64,000 bases of DNA from Sphingobium arseniciresistens (GCA_029167225.1 JARFNK010000014.1:1-64000), one strand, 5' to 3'. Counted from the first letter of the stretch, positions 33,121-43,594 are shown. The notes: generated by a model not told the origin, from the sequence alone. Numbers and translations are program-made.

Positions 33121-33623
33121 CGCGCTGCGTTCCCTATCTCATCTGCGCGCTGCTGTGGGCAGCGTTGACCGCACCGTCCCCGGCGCAGGCCAGGACGCAC
33201 AATCCGGACGAGGAGCGTCTGATCGGGGCGTGCATCCGCCGGGCCTCGCTCGGCAGGCCCTGGCTCGAAAAGACGCTATGGGGTTTGCGCGACCAGGAGG
33301 CGGGCTGGATCGGTGCCGAAGTTGCCAATACCAACGGCACCCATGATCTGGGGCCGTTGCAGATCAACAGTTGGTGGGTCGGCCGCATCGCAGCGCATAT
33401 CGACCGGCCGAAAGCCCATGTGCGCCATTGGCTCCGTTTTGACCCCTGTTTCAATGCGGAGGCCGCCCGGTGGGTGTTTCTGTCCGCTCTGCGGACGACG
33501 GGGGACTATTGGAAGGCCGTCGGCGTGTACCACAGCCCGACGGCGTGGCGTCAGCGAAACTATATCGCCGCTGTGGCCGTGCACCTGAGCGCAAGGTTTG
33601 GGAACGATGTGTTCGTGCGCTGA
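33117..33623 (+). CDS. VirB1-like lytic transglycosylase
   Basis: A 168-aa protein with a signal peptide (LICALLWAALTAPSPAQA). The mature part has the SLT lysozyme-like fold: a likely catalytic Glu in LRDQEAGWIGAEV, then DLGPLQINSWWV (the family GxxQIN block), and a later aromatic segment GDYWKAVGVYHSPTAWRQRN. Such enzymes open the peptidoglycan for assembly of conjugation machinery. It is the last gene of the mobilization operon, joined by an ATGA overlap. No other channel genes follow, so it may act with a helper element's secretion system. Confidence 0.82.
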   Translation: MTRCVPYLICALLWAALTAPSPAQARTHNPDEERLIGACIRRASLGRPWLEKTLWGLRDQEAGWIGAEVANTNGTHDLGPLQINSWWVGRIAAHIDRPKAHVRHWLRFDPCFNAEAARWVFLSALRTTGDYWKAVGVYHSPTAWRQRNYIAAVAVHLSARFGNDVFVR

Positions 33624-34000
33624 ACCTCCGCCGGGCACCGTGCAACTGAAAGAGAAAGCCGACGAAGGACGGTCTTCAAGTTGTTGCAAACTATGATATT
33701 ATCTGCCTTGCTTCATGACATCGCATGGGTGCTCCAGTGAGGAGCGCGCTATGCGTTTTGCCATTTTTCGGGCTTTGAGGCCGCCTCTTGCCCTTCTGGG
33801 CGTTACAACCACTATCGGTCGCTGCCCGGACGCTGACGGTCACGTATATATAGCGGCACTCACCGGGATTCTGGGCTCGCCGTCGCTGCTGGGTGTAACG
33901 TCAGAGCACACCGACCGCCTCGTTAAGGAAGGGAGGGAGGAGTGCGGCGGGCAGGGGACCACGAGTTGGGTCTGCGCCCTGCGGCCTTGGGCAGCGTGCT
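33624..34000. other. Region between mobilization and integration modules
   Basis: A 377-bp stretch separating the mobilization operon from the integrase genes. It holds the second copy of the GCTTCATGACATC repeat and a weakly supported small open frame from 33751. The first 80 bp are A/T rich (CTATGATATTATCTGCC) and may contain a promoter. No terminator with a clear T-run was seen. Confidence 0.45.
33710..33722 (+). repeat. 13-bp direct repeat downstream of the mobilization operon
   Basis: GCTTCATGACATC, identical to 27151-27163. It stands 29 bp before a possible small gene start, a placement similar to that of the first copy. Confidence 0.4.
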
Positions 34001-34017
34001 GTGGCCGGACAGCGTAA
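33751..34017 (+). CDS. Possible small protein, weakly supported
   Basis: An 88-codon frame starting at an ATG with a good GAGGAG site six bases upstream. The product begins MRFAIFRALRPPLALLGV, which could be a basic amphipathic or membrane helix, and ends Cys/Trp-rich. No domain is recognised, and its end overlaps the next gene. The ribosome binding site is the main reason to list it; it may not be real. Confidence 0.28.
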   Translation: MRFAIFRALRPPLALLGVTTTIGRCPDADGHVYIAALTGILGSPSLLGVTSEHTDRLVKEGREECGGQGTTSWVCALRPWAACCGRTA

Positions 34018-34207
34018 ATCCTCACCACGACGCCCCAGTCTCGCCCAGGCCATCCGCATGGCCTGCGAGGGCGGACTGACGATCGTGCGTACCGAGATCC
34101 ACCCCGATGGGCGGATCATCCTCGTGCATCTGGAAACGGAACCATCCGCGGTTTCGTCGACCCCGTTCGACGAATGGAAGGCGCGGCGCGATGCGCGTCA
34201 ATCTTAA
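34001..34207 (+). CDS. Small protein encoded just before the integrase
   Basis: A 68-aa protein with a basic N terminus (GQRKSSPRRPSLAQAIRMA) and a predicted beta pair (LTIVRTEIHPDGRIILVHLE). It overlaps the integrase start by 17 bp, so it is translationally linked. Small proteins in this position often act as recombination directionality factors or integrase regulators, but it shows no clear excisionase helix-turn-helix. The start is GTG. Confidence 0.55.
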   Translation: MAGQRKSSPRRPSLAQAIRMACEGGLTIVRTEIHPDGRIILVHLETEPSAVSSTPFDEWKARRDARQS

Positions 34208-35264
34208 AGGTGTCCACAGGGTTCGTAAGAAACTGGCGACGGGCCTGTACGCGACCTACTATTACGCGTGGCGCGGGGGCCCCCGCATCGAGGCCAAATT
34301 CGGCACGCCGGAATTTCACCAGGCTTATGTCGCGGCCCATGCGACGCGATCCAACAAGCCGATCGATACGCTCAACGCGGTGTTTCGGGCTTTCGAGCAA
34401 TCCTCCGATTATACCCGTCTCGCTCCCCGGACCCGCAAGGACTATGGGAAGCATCTGAGATTCATCGAAACGGAGTTTGGAGATTTTCCGATAGGCGCAC
34501 TCGGTGACCCGCGCACGCGTGGCGAGTTTCTGGCCTGGCGCGATCGAATTGCCGGCTCATCGGAACGCACGGCAGATTATCGCTTTGCCGTCTTGGCGCG
34601 CATTCTTGCATGGGCCCTCGATCGCGGACTGGTCATCGCCAATCCCTGCAAGCGGCCTGGTCGCCTGTATCAATCCGGCCGCGTCGATTCCGTCTGGAAA
34701 GATGGTGACGAAGAAGCCTTCTACAAGCACGCGCCGCCCCACCTCCATCTGGCCATGACGCTCGCCTTGTGGACTGGACAGCGTCAAGGCGATCTCATCG
34801 ACCTTCCCTGGACGGCCTATGACGGCGCTGAAATCCGTCTCACGCAGAGCAAGACGAAGAGCAAGGTGAAGAACCGCAAGCCCAAGCGGGTGATCGTTCC
34901 TGTGGGAGCACCGCTCAAGCGTGCGCTGGACGCATTGAAGGCCAGCTACGACGTCGAGGGGAAGTCATTGCCGCCGACCATCCTGCTCACCGAACGCGGG
35001 CAATCCTGGACAAGCGACGGATTCAGGACATCGTGGCGCAAGGCCTGTGGGAAAGCCGGTATTGCTGGTCTCACTTTCCACGATCTGCGGGGCACAGTCG
35101 TGACCCGTCTGGCGATCGCAGGAGCGAGTGTTCCGCAGATCGCGACGATCACCGGGCATAGCCTCAAGGACGTCGAGACGATCCTCGATACGCACTATCT
35201 CAAGCGGGATTCCGAGATGGCGGAAACGGCCATTTCGAAGCTCGAAAACCGGAGGAAATTGTAA
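34191..35264 (+). CDS. int: Tyrosine recombinase / phage-type integrase
   Basis: A 357-aa site-specific recombinase. It has an N-terminal arm- and core-binding part (SAM-like segment around RTRKDYGKHLRFIETEF) and a catalytic domain with the conserved set: Arg in WTGQRQGDLIDLPW, Lys in the RLTQSKTKSK region, HxxR in FHDLRGTVVTRL, second His in ITGHSLKDV, and nucleophile Tyr in LDTHYLKRDS. The gene ends 71 bp from the 3' end of tRNA-Lys, the classic layout for an element integrated into a tRNA gene. The ATG at 34191 is chosen because the sequence before it lies inside the upstream small gene and is not integrase-like. Confidence 0.92.
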   Translation: MRVNLKGVHRVRKKLATGLYATYYYAWRGGPRIEAKFGTPEFHQAYVAAHATRSNKPIDTLNAVFRAFEQSSDYTRLAPRTRKDYGKHLRFIETEFGDFPIGALGDPRTRGEFLAWRDRIAGSSERTADYRFAVLARILAWALDRGLVIANPCKRPGRLYQSGRVDSVWKDGDEEAFYKHAPPHLHLAMTLALWTGQRQGDLIDLPWTAYDGAEIRLTQSKTKSKVKNRKPKRVIVPVGAPLKRALDALKASYDVEGKSLPPTILLTERGQSWTSDGFRTSWRKACGKAGIAGLTFHDLRGTVVTRLAIAGASVPQIATITGHSLKDVETILDTHYLKRDSEMAETAISKLENRRKL

Positions 35265-35335
35265 ACCAAGCTGTAAACTGGAGGGGGTGGGTCCAGCTTT
35301 GGGCCTCAAACCACCCTCTAAGCCTTTGAAAAATA

Positions 35336-35411
<76 letters not shown>

Positions 35412-35576
35412 ACATTGCTTGGAGAAGTCCGCGTCAGGCGGGTCTCCGTTGGCCAGGGCGCGGCTAATAACATCCTTGTCGGACCTTGCAACCACGAAAT
35501 GCATATGCGGAACATTTTTTTGAAAAAGCCCGGAAAATGGCGCTACGGTGCGGCGCAATCGGGAGCTGGGCGGCCG

Positions 35577-36683
35577 TTACCCCCAGTTGCGCACGCCCGT
35601 CTGCCCGGCGCGGTCGATCGACATGATGATGCCGATGCAGATCATCACCGTGAGCATCGAGGAGCCGCCATAGGACATGAAGGGCAGGGGGATGCCCACC
35701 ACCGGCGCCAGGCCCATCACCATGAGCATGTTGATCGCCACATAGAAGAAAATGGTGGTGGTGAGGCCAGCAGCGACCAGCCGGGCGAACTTGTCCGGCG
35801 TGCGCAACGAGACTCGGATGCCCCAGCGGAAGATCATCGCGAAGGCGACGATGAGCGCGATGCCGCCGGCCAGTCCCCATTCCTCGGCCATGGTCGCGAA
35901 GACGAAATCGGTGTGGCCTTCGGGGAGATAGTCCAGGTGGCTCTGCGTGCCGTTCAGGAAGCCCTTGCCGAAGACCCCGCCTGATCCGATCGCGATCTTG
36001 GACTGGCTGATATGATAGCCTGAACCGAGCGGATCGCTCTCGGGGTCGAGGAAGATCAGCACGCGCTTCTGCTGATAGTCATGCAGGAAACTGAAGGCGA
36101 TCGGGATCGCTGCAGCGAGTGTCAGCCCCGATCCGATGAACAGCCAGAGCGGCAGGCCGGCAAGGAACATCACCGTGATGCCGCCCGCCGCGATCATCGT
36201 GGCGGTGCCAAGGTCGGGCTGGACCAGCACAAGTGCCCAGGGCAATCCAATAAGCACCAGAGCCGGCCAGAGCGCGTTCCATCCGCGCAGTTCTCCGACG
36301 GGCAGCCGCGCATAGAAGCGCGCGACCGCAAGCACGATCACCGGCTTCATGAATTCGGACGGCTGAAGCTGCATGAAACCGAGGTTGATCCAGCGCTGGC
36401 TCCCGCCCGCCACGCCGCCGATCAGTTCGACCAGCACCAGGGCGACGAGAATGGCGCCATAGGCCGGAAAGGCCATGTCCGCGATGAGTGCCAGCGGCAC
36501 GCGGCGGATCGCCAGCGCCATGCCCATGAAGATCACGAACCGGACGGCCTGGTTGACGGCCCAGGGCGTGATGCTGCCCCCTGCGGCGCTGTAGAGCACG
36601 ATGAAGCCGAAGATGGCGATGGCGGTGAGCACCGTCATCACGCGCCAGGGCAGGGCGGCAATGCCTGCTGGAACCATGCTCAT
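35577..36683 (-). CDS. rodA: Rod shape-determining protein RodA (SEDS glycosyltransferase)
   Basis: A 368-aa inner-membrane protein with about ten helices, of the SEDS family, which polymerizes lipid II into glycan strands during cell elongation and works with PBP2. Family blocks are visible: GSQRWINLGFMQLQPSEFMK, LVQPDLGTAT, and near the C terminus GIPLPFMSYGGSSMLTVM. Its start overlaps the mrdA stop by an ATGA junction, and it is the last gene of the mreB-mreC-mreD-mrdA-rodA cluster. There is 165 bp between its stop and the tRNA-Lys gene. Confidence 0.96.
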   Translation of the reverse strand: MSMVPAGIAALPWRVMTVLTAIAIFGFIVLYSAAGGSITPWAVNQAVRFVIFMGMALAIRRVPLALIADMAFPAYGAILVALVLVELIGGVAGGSQRWINLGFMQLQPSEFMKPVIVLAVARFYARLPVGELRGWNALWPALVLIGLPWALVLVQPDLGTATMIAAGGITVMFLAGLPLWLFIGSGLTLAAAIPIAFSFLHDYQQKRVLIFLDPESDPLGSGYHISQSKIAIGSGGVFGKGFLNGTQSHLDYLPEGHTDFVFATMAEEWGLAGGIALIVAFAMIFRWGIRVSLRTPDKFARLVAAGLTTTIFFYVAINMLMVMGLAPVVGIPLPFMSYGGSSMLTVMICIGIIMSIDRAGQTGVRNWG

Positions 36684-38773
36684 TGCGTGCCTCCGGTTGC
36701 GGGCGAGCCGGTCGGCGGGGCGTCGTCGGCTTCGGGATCGACTGGCGGTTCGGGCGCGGTGGGCAGAGGAGCGGCGCGATTCGCCGGTGCCGTGGCGTTG
36801 GAGGCCTCCGTCGCGTTTTCCATGGGCGGTAGGACTTCGCCGCGTTCGATCGCCTTCTGCCGGCGAAAGGCATTCATCTGCACGGCCTGTCGCTGAGCGG
36901 GCGTGCCGCCCCAGCCCTTTTCCAGCGTCTCCAGCTTCTCCATCGCCTTGGCGGGATCGAACAGGAAGGACATGGTGTCGCTGGCGATCATCGGGGCGTC
37001 CTCGACGCGGATGTTATGCCCGCCATGCTCGATGATGCAAGATACGGCGTAGCGGGGATTGTCGAAGGGGGCGAACCCCTGAAACAGGGCGTGGTCGCGC
37101 AGCTTGAACGGCAGACCGGCATTGCCGCGCACGCCGCCGGCGCGCTCCGCCATGGTGATACGGCGGACCTGCGCGGTGCCGGTCTTGCCGGCGATCATCA
37201 CGCCGGGAACGTTCATACGCGCGGCGCCGCCGGTGCCGCCGCCGTTCACCACCGCGCTCATCGCATCTCGGATCACGGAAAGATGCTCCTGCGACGCGCC
37301 GATATAGCCGGGCTCCGGCATATGCGCGCCATGCAGGAAATTGGGCATCAACAACCGCCCCGAGGCCAGTCGCGCCGCCATCACCGCCATCTGCAGCGGG
37401 TTGATGAGCATATAGCCCTGGCCGATGGTGGCGTTGACCGTGTCGTAGACTTCCCACTTCTTCCCGTATTTCTTCATCTTCCATGCCGGGTCGGGCACGG
37501 TGCCATAGCTCTGGCTGGGGAAGGGAATGGGGAATTTCTGGCCCATGCCGACACGGCGGGCCATGCTGGCGATCACATCCATGCCGACGCGCTGGGCCAT
37601 CTGGTAGAAATAGATGTCGCAGCTCTGGGCGATGCCGGTACGCATGTTGACCGCGCCATGGCCGCGCCGCTTGTGGCAATGGAACAGGGTATTGCCGACC
37701 CGAATCGCGCCCGAGCAATTTACCGTCTCAGTCGGGCTGATCCCGGCTTCCAGCAGGGAGAGCGCCACCATGGGCTTGACCGTCGATCCGGGCGGATACA
37801 GGCCCTGCAGCGTCTTGTTGCGCAGCGGGACATGGTCGTCCTTCGACAGCATTTCCCATTCCAGATGGCTGATGCCGTCGGAAAAGCTGTTGGGATCGAA
37901 ACTGGGCATCGACGCCATGGCGAGCACATTGCCGTTCTGGCAATCGATGACCACCACGGAGCCCGACTGGGTCGCCAGGCGCCGTCCGGCATATTCCTGC
38001 AGCCCCGCGTCGATGGTGAGGCGGATGGTGTTACCGGGATCATCCGGCCGGGTGGTGAGTTCGCGAACGATCTTGCCGCGCGCGGTCACTTCGACCCGCT
38101 TTGCGCCGGGCTTGCCGGTCAACTGCTTGTCGAAGGTCTTCTCAAGGCCATCCTTGCCGACCTTGAACCCAGGCGTGATGAGCAGCGGATCCTTGCGCTC
38201 CTCATAATCCTTGGCCGAGGCGATGCCGACATAGCCGAGCAGATGACCGACGGCGGCACCAGCGGGATAATGGCGCGAGAAGCCTTGGGCGGGCGCCACG
38301 CCGGGCAGTTCGGGCAGGCGCACGCTGATCGCGGCGAATTGATCGTAGGACAGGTTCTCCGCGACCTGCACTGGCTGGAACCCGGCGGCCTTCTTCAGGT
38401 CTTCACGGATACGGTCGACCTCGTCAGGGGGCAGCATCAGGATGCGGGCGAGGGTGGCGAGCGTCTCTTCCTCGTTGCGCAGGCGATCGGGAATGAGATC
38501 GACGCGAAAATCGGTCTTGTTGTTGGCGAGCGGGCGGCCGTTGCGATCCACGATCCAGCCGCGGCGGGGCGGAATGAGGGTCAGGTTGACGCGGTTGCTT
38601 TCGGATAGCAGCTTGTATTTCTCGTTCTCCGCGACACTGATCCACATCATGCGCGCAGCCAGCATCGCGCCGATGCCGCCCTGAATGCCGCCGACCACCA
38701 TGGCTCGGCGGGTGAAGGAAAATGTCTGGCTGCCCTCGGTCACGACCTGCCGGGGCTTCCGGGTAAACTTCAT
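36680..38773 (-). CDS. mrdA: Penicillin-binding protein 2 (elongation transpeptidase)
   Basis: A 697-aa class B PBP that cross-links peptidoglycan in the elongasome with RodA and MreBCD. After a short cytoplasmic tail and one membrane anchor (AMVVGGIQGGIGAMLAARM), the dimerization domain starts with PPRRGWIVDRNGRPLANN. The transpeptidase has the active-site serine in PGSTVKPMVAL, the second motif SCD in AQSCDIYFYQ, and KTGTAQV. The tail is Pro/Ala-rich. The ATG at 38773 is fixed by its ATGA overlap with the mreD stop; eleven codons further upstream are open but lie within mreD. Confidence 0.96.
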   Translation of the reverse strand: MKFTRKPRQVVTEGSQTFSFTRRAMVVGGIQGGIGAMLAARMMWISVAENEKYKLLSESNRVNLTLIPPRRGWIVDRNGRPLANNKTDFRVDLIPDRLRNEEETLATLARILMLPPDEVDRIREDLKKAAGFQPVQVAENLSYDQFAAISVRLPELPGVAPAQGFSRHYPAGAAVGHLLGYVGIASAKDYEERKDPLLITPGFKVGKDGLEKTFDKQLTGKPGAKRVEVTARGKIVRELTTRPDDPGNTIRLTIDAGLQEYAGRRLATQSGSVVVIDCQNGNVLAMASMPSFDPNSFSDGISHLEWEMLSKDDHVPLRNKTLQGLYPPGSTVKPMVALSLLEAGISPTETVNCSGAIRVGNTLFHCHKRRGHGAVNMRTGIAQSCDIYFYQMAQRVGMDVIASMARRVGMGQKFPIPFPSQSYGTVPDPAWKMKKYGKKWEVYDTVNATIGQGYMLINPLQMAVMAARLASGRLLMPNFLHGAHMPEPGYIGASQEHLSVIRDAMSAVVNGGGTGGAARMNVPGVMIAGKTGTAQVRRITMAERAGGVRGNAGLPFKLRDHALFQGFAPFDNPRYAVSCIIEHGGHNIRVEDAPMIASDTMSFLFDPAKAMEKLETLEKGWGGTPAQRQAVQMNAFRRQKAIERGEVLPPMENATEASNATAPANRAAPLPTAPEPPVDPEADDAPPTGSPATGGTQ

Positions 38774-39270
38774 GACATGACGCGCCAGTGGTCGATCCGG
38801 GCGCATTGCCGGGCGACGAAGGGAAAAATGAGGATGGAGCCAATCATCTGCGGAACGATCAATGCCGGCCTTCCGGTGCCGCCTGTCAGGCGCGCGAACA
38901 ACAATCCCCCCGCCAGGAAGAAGGTAATAGCAAATATCGCGATTAGCCAGTCATGCCAGTAATCGCGCCATAGCAGGCGCCGGTCGATGACGTCGACGCC
39001 GATCATGATTGCTGTCCACAGGAAGACGGCGCTGCCGAGCGGTTGTCCGCTCATCAGGTCGTCGAACAGCCCCAGCGGCAGGGCGATCCACGCCGCCCAT
39101 AGCTCCGGCCTCAGTAGTCGCCAGGACAGCAGCATCAGCAGGCCGAAAGGTGGCATCACAGGCGACTGTGCGATCACCGGCAGGGCCGTCGTCATCGATC
39201 CCAGCATCACCGTGATGATCGGCGTGCTCTCGAGCCGCCAGCGGGAAGGATAATGGCCGAGCCGAGGCAT
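38770..39270 (-). CDS. mreD: Rod shape-determining protein MreD
   Basis: A 166-aa protein with about five hydrophobic segments and the family signature region PLGLFDDLMSGQPLGSAVFL. MreD is the small inner-membrane partner of MreC and the elongation machinery. Its start shares a base with the mreC stop (TGATG junction), and its stop overlaps the mrdA start, so the cluster is tightly coupled. The family is poorly conserved, and position supports the call as much as sequence does. Confidence 0.9.
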   Translation of the reverse strand: MPRLGHYPSRWRLESTPIITVMLGSMTTALPVIAQSPVMPPFGLLMLLSWRLLRPELWAAWIALPLGLFDDLMSGQPLGSAVFLWTAIMIGVDVIDRRLLWRDYWHDWLIAIFAITFFLAGGLLFARLTGGTGRPALIVPQMIGSILIFPFVARQCARIDHWRVMS

Positions 39271-40196
39271 CAGGGTGCTTCCGATATATTGTCCGCGGCG
39301 CTGTTCACAGGGGCGCCATTTTCATCGATCGCGCCGACCGGGGTGCGCGTGACGGTTTCCTGATAGGGGGGCTGCACCATCACCGCGTCCACGCGCGCGG
39401 GGCTGGCGAGCGGCACGGCAATGGCCGCTTCTCCGCGCAGGCGCACGACGATCGCCACGGGAATATTCGGCTTGTAGAGGCCGCCGGTGCCCGAAGTCAC
39501 CATGATGTCGCCGGGCCGGAATGGGTTGCGCCCGGCCGAGAGCGCGCGAATTTCCAGCGTGCCGTCGTCCAGCCCGGTCGAGAGCGCGGCGATATTGTCG
39601 CTCGCGCGACGCACGGGAATGATGTTGCTTCCGTCGGTGAGCAGCAGAACCTGGGCGCTGTTGGGGCCGGCAGTGAAGATGCGGCCGACCAGCCCTTCGG
39701 GCGCCCGCACGCCCATGCCCGGCTGCACGCCCTGCAGGCGGCCCGCATTGAGCAGCGCGAAGCGCCGCGTACTGCTGGACGAGGAACTGATGAGCCGCGC
39801 GGTGACGACGCTGTCGCGCTCCGTTTCCACCAGCTTCAGCAGCTTCTTGAGCCGGATATTCTCCTGCTCGATCGCAGCCGCCTCGATCAGGCGCGTGCGG
39901 TTCGCATCAACCTGCCGGCGCAGGCCGATATTCTGGGAGCCCGCCAGGAAATAGGCGGCGACATGCTCGTCCAGGGAGCCGATGCCGCTCACCAGATTGC
40001 TGAGCCCCGCCGAGGCAGGGCGCGTGATTTCCTGCGTGCCCGATCGGATCGCTGCAAAGCCGGTGGGATCGAAGATCGCCACGACGACGAGCAGCAACCC
40101 CACAAATGCGCCCGTTACGGCAATGACATAGCTTGCGAACAAGCCATATTGCGCCTTCCGGTCATATCCGGGGCGCCGGCTGGGTGGCCGCGCCAT
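39270..40196 (-). CDS. mreC: Rod shape-determining protein MreC
   Basis: A 308-aa periplasmic scaffold protein with a single N-terminal anchor (YVIAVTGAFVGLLLVVVAIF), a coiled coil (about 85-115, IEAAAIEQENIRLKKLLKLV) and the two-barrel MreC domain (LNAGRLQGVQPGMGVRAPEG; GDIMVTSGTGGLYKPNIPV). It binds PBP2 and activates RodA-PBP2. It lies between mreB (29 bp upstream) and mreD. The C-terminal tail after the domain is probably disordered. Confidence 0.95.
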   Translation of the reverse strand: MARPPSRRPGYDRKAQYGLFASYVIAVTGAFVGLLLVVVAIFDPTGFAAIRSGTQEITRPASAGLSNLVSGIGSLDEHVAAYFLAGSQNIGLRRQVDANRTRLIEAAAIEQENIRLKKLLKLVETERDSVVTARLISSSSSSTRRFALLNAGRLQGVQPGMGVRAPEGLVGRIFTAGPNSAQVLLLTDGSNIIPVRRASDNIAALSTGLDDGTLEIRALSAGRNPFRPGDIMVTSGTGGLYKPNIPVAIVVRLRGEAAIAVPLASPARVDAVMVQPPYQETVTRTPVGAIDENGAPVNSAADNISEAP

Positions 40197-40225
40197 CGCT
40201 GGTCCCCCTTCCTATGCTGTTGCTG

Positions 40226-41326
<1,101 letters not shown>

Positions 41327-41416
41327 TCATCCGCCAGTGACGCGCCCTTGAGTGAAGTCGAAAAAAATGTCGGGCAGCGGTCGCGGAATGCGCTCGATTG
41401 GGCTAGTCCCTGCCAT

Positions 41417-43222
41417 ATGTCAATACGCCGCCTGCCCGAACATCTGGTCAATCGTATCGCCGCGGGCGAAGTGGTCGAAAGACCGGCCAGCGCGCTCAAG
41501 GAACTTGTTGAAAACGCCGTCGATGCTGGATCGACGCGCATCGCGATTCGGCTGTCGGCGGGCGGGCTCGACGGCATAGAGGTGGTGGACGACGGCTGCG
41601 GCATGAGCCCGTCGGACATGGCGTTGGCGCTGGAGCGACATGCCACCTCCAAGCTGCCCGATGACGCTATCGAACTGGTTTCGACCCTTGGTTTCCGGGG
41701 CGAGGCCTTGCCCTCCATCGCCAGCGTCGCCCGCCTGTCCATCGAGAGCCGCCCGCGCGGAGGCGAGGGCTGGCGCCGGGTGGTCGACAATGGCGTCGTG
41801 GCCGAGGAGGGGCCTGCCGCGATGGCGCCCGGCACCCGCATCCGCGTGGAGCAACTGTTCGCCCGCGTACCCGCGCGCCGCAAGTTCCTGCGCTCCGCCC
41901 GGTCGGAATATGCCGCCTGTCTCGATATCGTCCGCCGTCTCGCGATGGCGCGGCCGGATATCGCCTTCACGCTGGAGCATGACGGGCGGCGGGCCCTTGG
42001 CGTGCAGGGCGGCGAAGCGCGCGAGGACCGGGTGGCGGGGCTGACCGACCGCGCGCTCGCGGAAAATCACGTCATCGTCTCGCTTGAGCGCGACGGCATT
42101 GGCTTGAGCGGCGTTGCGGGCCTTCCGACCTATCATCGCGGCGTTGCCGACCATCAGTTCCTGTTCGTCAACGGCCGGCCGGTGCGGGACCGGCTGCTGA
42201 TGGGGGCATTGCGGGGCGCCTATGCCGATCTGCTGGCACGGGATCGCCATCCCGTGGTGGCGCTGTTCCTCGACCTGCCGCCGACCGAAGTGGACGTGAA
42301 TGTCCACCCGGCCAAGACGGAAGTGCGCTTCCGTGATCCGGCGCTGGTGCGCGGCATGATCGTGGGCGGGCTCAAGCGTGCGCTCGATGAGGCAGGGTTC
42401 CGTTCCGTCCAGCGTGCCGACCCGGCGAGCTTCGCTGCCTGGCAATCGGAACCCGTTTCGCCGACGCCGATCGGCGCCATGCCGATCTTCGATGCCGTCG
42501 GCGCGTCGGTGGAGGAGAGGACGCCCGCCTATGCTCCGCCCGGTGCCGGCTACCAGCTTGCGGACCGGCGACAGAATTTCATCACGCCTCCGCCTATGGC
42601 GCGCGCCGAGCCTGCGGCCGAAGCACCGCCTGAAGGGACGCGCTTCCCGCTCGGAGTCGCGCGCGGTCAGGTGGCGCGCACCTATATCGTTGCGGAAGCC
42701 GAGGATGGGCTGGTGCTGGTCGATCAGCATGCCGCGCATGAGCGTCTGGTGCTGGAACGGATGCGCCGGGCGCTGGACGGGGCGGGGGTGTCTTCGCAGG
42801 CGCTGTTGTTGCCGGAAGTCGTCGAACTCGAGGAGCCTGCCTGCGACCGGCTGGAAGCGCGGATCGGCGAGCTGGCCGAATTCGGGCTGGAACTGGAGCG
42901 CTTCGGGCCGACCGCCATGCTGGTGCGCGCCAGCCCCGCGATGCTGGGCGCTGGCGGCGTCCAGGGGCTGGTGCGGGATCTTGCCGACGATCTGGCCGCG
43001 CATGACGATGCGCTCAGCCTGAAGGACCGCCTGAACCATATCGCCGCGACCATGGCCTGCCACGGATCGGTGCGGGCCGGGCGCGCTCTGTCAGTCGCGG
43101 AAATGAACGCCCTGCTGCGCGAGATGGAAGTGACGCCGCATAGCGGCCAGTGCAATCATGGCCGACCGACCTGGATCAAATTGCAGCATGGCGATATTGA
43201 GAAGCTGTTTGGACGGAAGTAA
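41417..43222 (+). CDS. mutL: DNA mismatch repair protein MutL
   Basis: A 601-aa protein. The N-terminal GHKL ATPase shows ELVENAVDAGSTRI, VDDGCGMSPSD and TLGFRGEALPSIASV. After a Pro-rich linker (about 390-430) comes the C-terminal dimerization/endonuclease domain with DQHAAHERLVLE (the DQHAx2Ex4E metal motif) and the ends MACHGSVRAGR and GQCNHGRPTWI. So this MutL should have latent nicking activity, as expected where MutH is absent. The chosen ATG starts MSIRRLPEHLVNRIAAGEVV, the standard beginning; 23 upstream codons are open but unlike the family. Confidence 0.96.
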   Translation: MSIRRLPEHLVNRIAAGEVVERPASALKELVENAVDAGSTRIAIRLSAGGLDGIEVVDDGCGMSPSDMALALERHATSKLPDDAIELVSTLGFRGEALPSIASVARLSIESRPRGGEGWRRVVDNGVVAEEGPAAMAPGTRIRVEQLFARVPARRKFLRSARSEYAACLDIVRRLAMARPDIAFTLEHDGRRALGVQGGEAREDRVAGLTDRALAENHVIVSLERDGIGLSGVAGLPTYHRGVADHQFLFVNGRPVRDRLLMGALRGAYADLLARDRHPVVALFLDLPPTEVDVNVHPAKTEVRFRDPALVRGMIVGGLKRALDEAGFRSVQRADPASFAAWQSEPVSPTPIGAMPIFDAVGASVEERTPAYAPPGAGYQLADRRQNFITPPPMARAEPAAEAPPEGTRFPLGVARGQVARTYIVAEAEDGLVLVDQHAAHERLVLERMRRALDGAGVSSQALLLPEVVELEEPACDRLEARIGELAEFGLELERFGPTAMLVRASPAMLGAGGVQGLVRDLADDLAAHDDALSLKDRLNHIAATMACHGSVRAGRALSVAEMNALLREMEVTPHSGQCNHGRPTWIKLQHGDIEKLFGRK

Positions 43223-43312
43223 CGGCGGGAAGGTCGGCGTCTTCTCTACGACGATGGGGCGCCGAGATTCCTCAGCCCAGAAGCGACCACGCCGTCAATA
43301 TTGCCGACGGGC

Positions 43313-43594
43313 TCAATCCTCTTTGCAGGGCCACTCCGCCATTTCCTCGAGATAGGCTTCGAGTTCGCGCCAGTGGCGATCCCAGCCGGGGCCGCGCTTT
43401 GACGGGGGAACCTCGGCTTCAACGCGCAGCCTGGCCCTTGTCACGGGGTTGGTGACGGGTTGCTGGATGCGCTCGACGATGGTGCGCAGGGTGAGCGCGG
43501 GTGATGCTCTGGGCGCTTCACCAGCATTCGGGGTGCTTTCCTCTTCAACCGAAGAGGCATCGACGGGTGTGTCATGGGGATGGTTGTCGGCCAT
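43313..43594 (-). CDS. Small acidic hypothetical protein
   Basis: A 93-aa soluble protein with an acidic, probably disordered first third (VDASSVEEESTPNAGEAPRA) and a helical C-terminal part with several Trp (GWDRHWRELEAYLEEMAEWP). No family is recognised. It lies between the end of mutL, which it faces, and the TauE-like permease gene upstream on the same strand, 57 bp away. The ATG at 43594 is preferred over one 13 codons upstream because the extra residues are Arg-rich and unlike the rest. Confidence 0.55.
   Translation of the reverse strand: MADNHPHDTPVDASSVEEESTPNAGEAPRASPALTLRTIVERIQQPVTNPVTRARLRVEAEVPPSKRGPGWDRHWRELEAYLEEMAEWPCKED

Noticed and set aside
35281-35318. Hairpin-like sequence between the integrase and tRNA-Lys as a terminator
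   Set aside because: The GAGGG/CCCTC stem has a bulge and a long loop and no T-run follows, so it is too weak to call.
37016-38608. Plus-strand open frame of 530 codons
   Set aside because: It is antisense to mrdA and its product matches no family.
41420-43063. Long open frame (547 codons) on the minus strand
   Set aside because: It lies wholly inside mutL, which has complete family motifs. The product is rich in Arg, His and Gln without a domain, as expected for an antisense frame in high-GC DNA.
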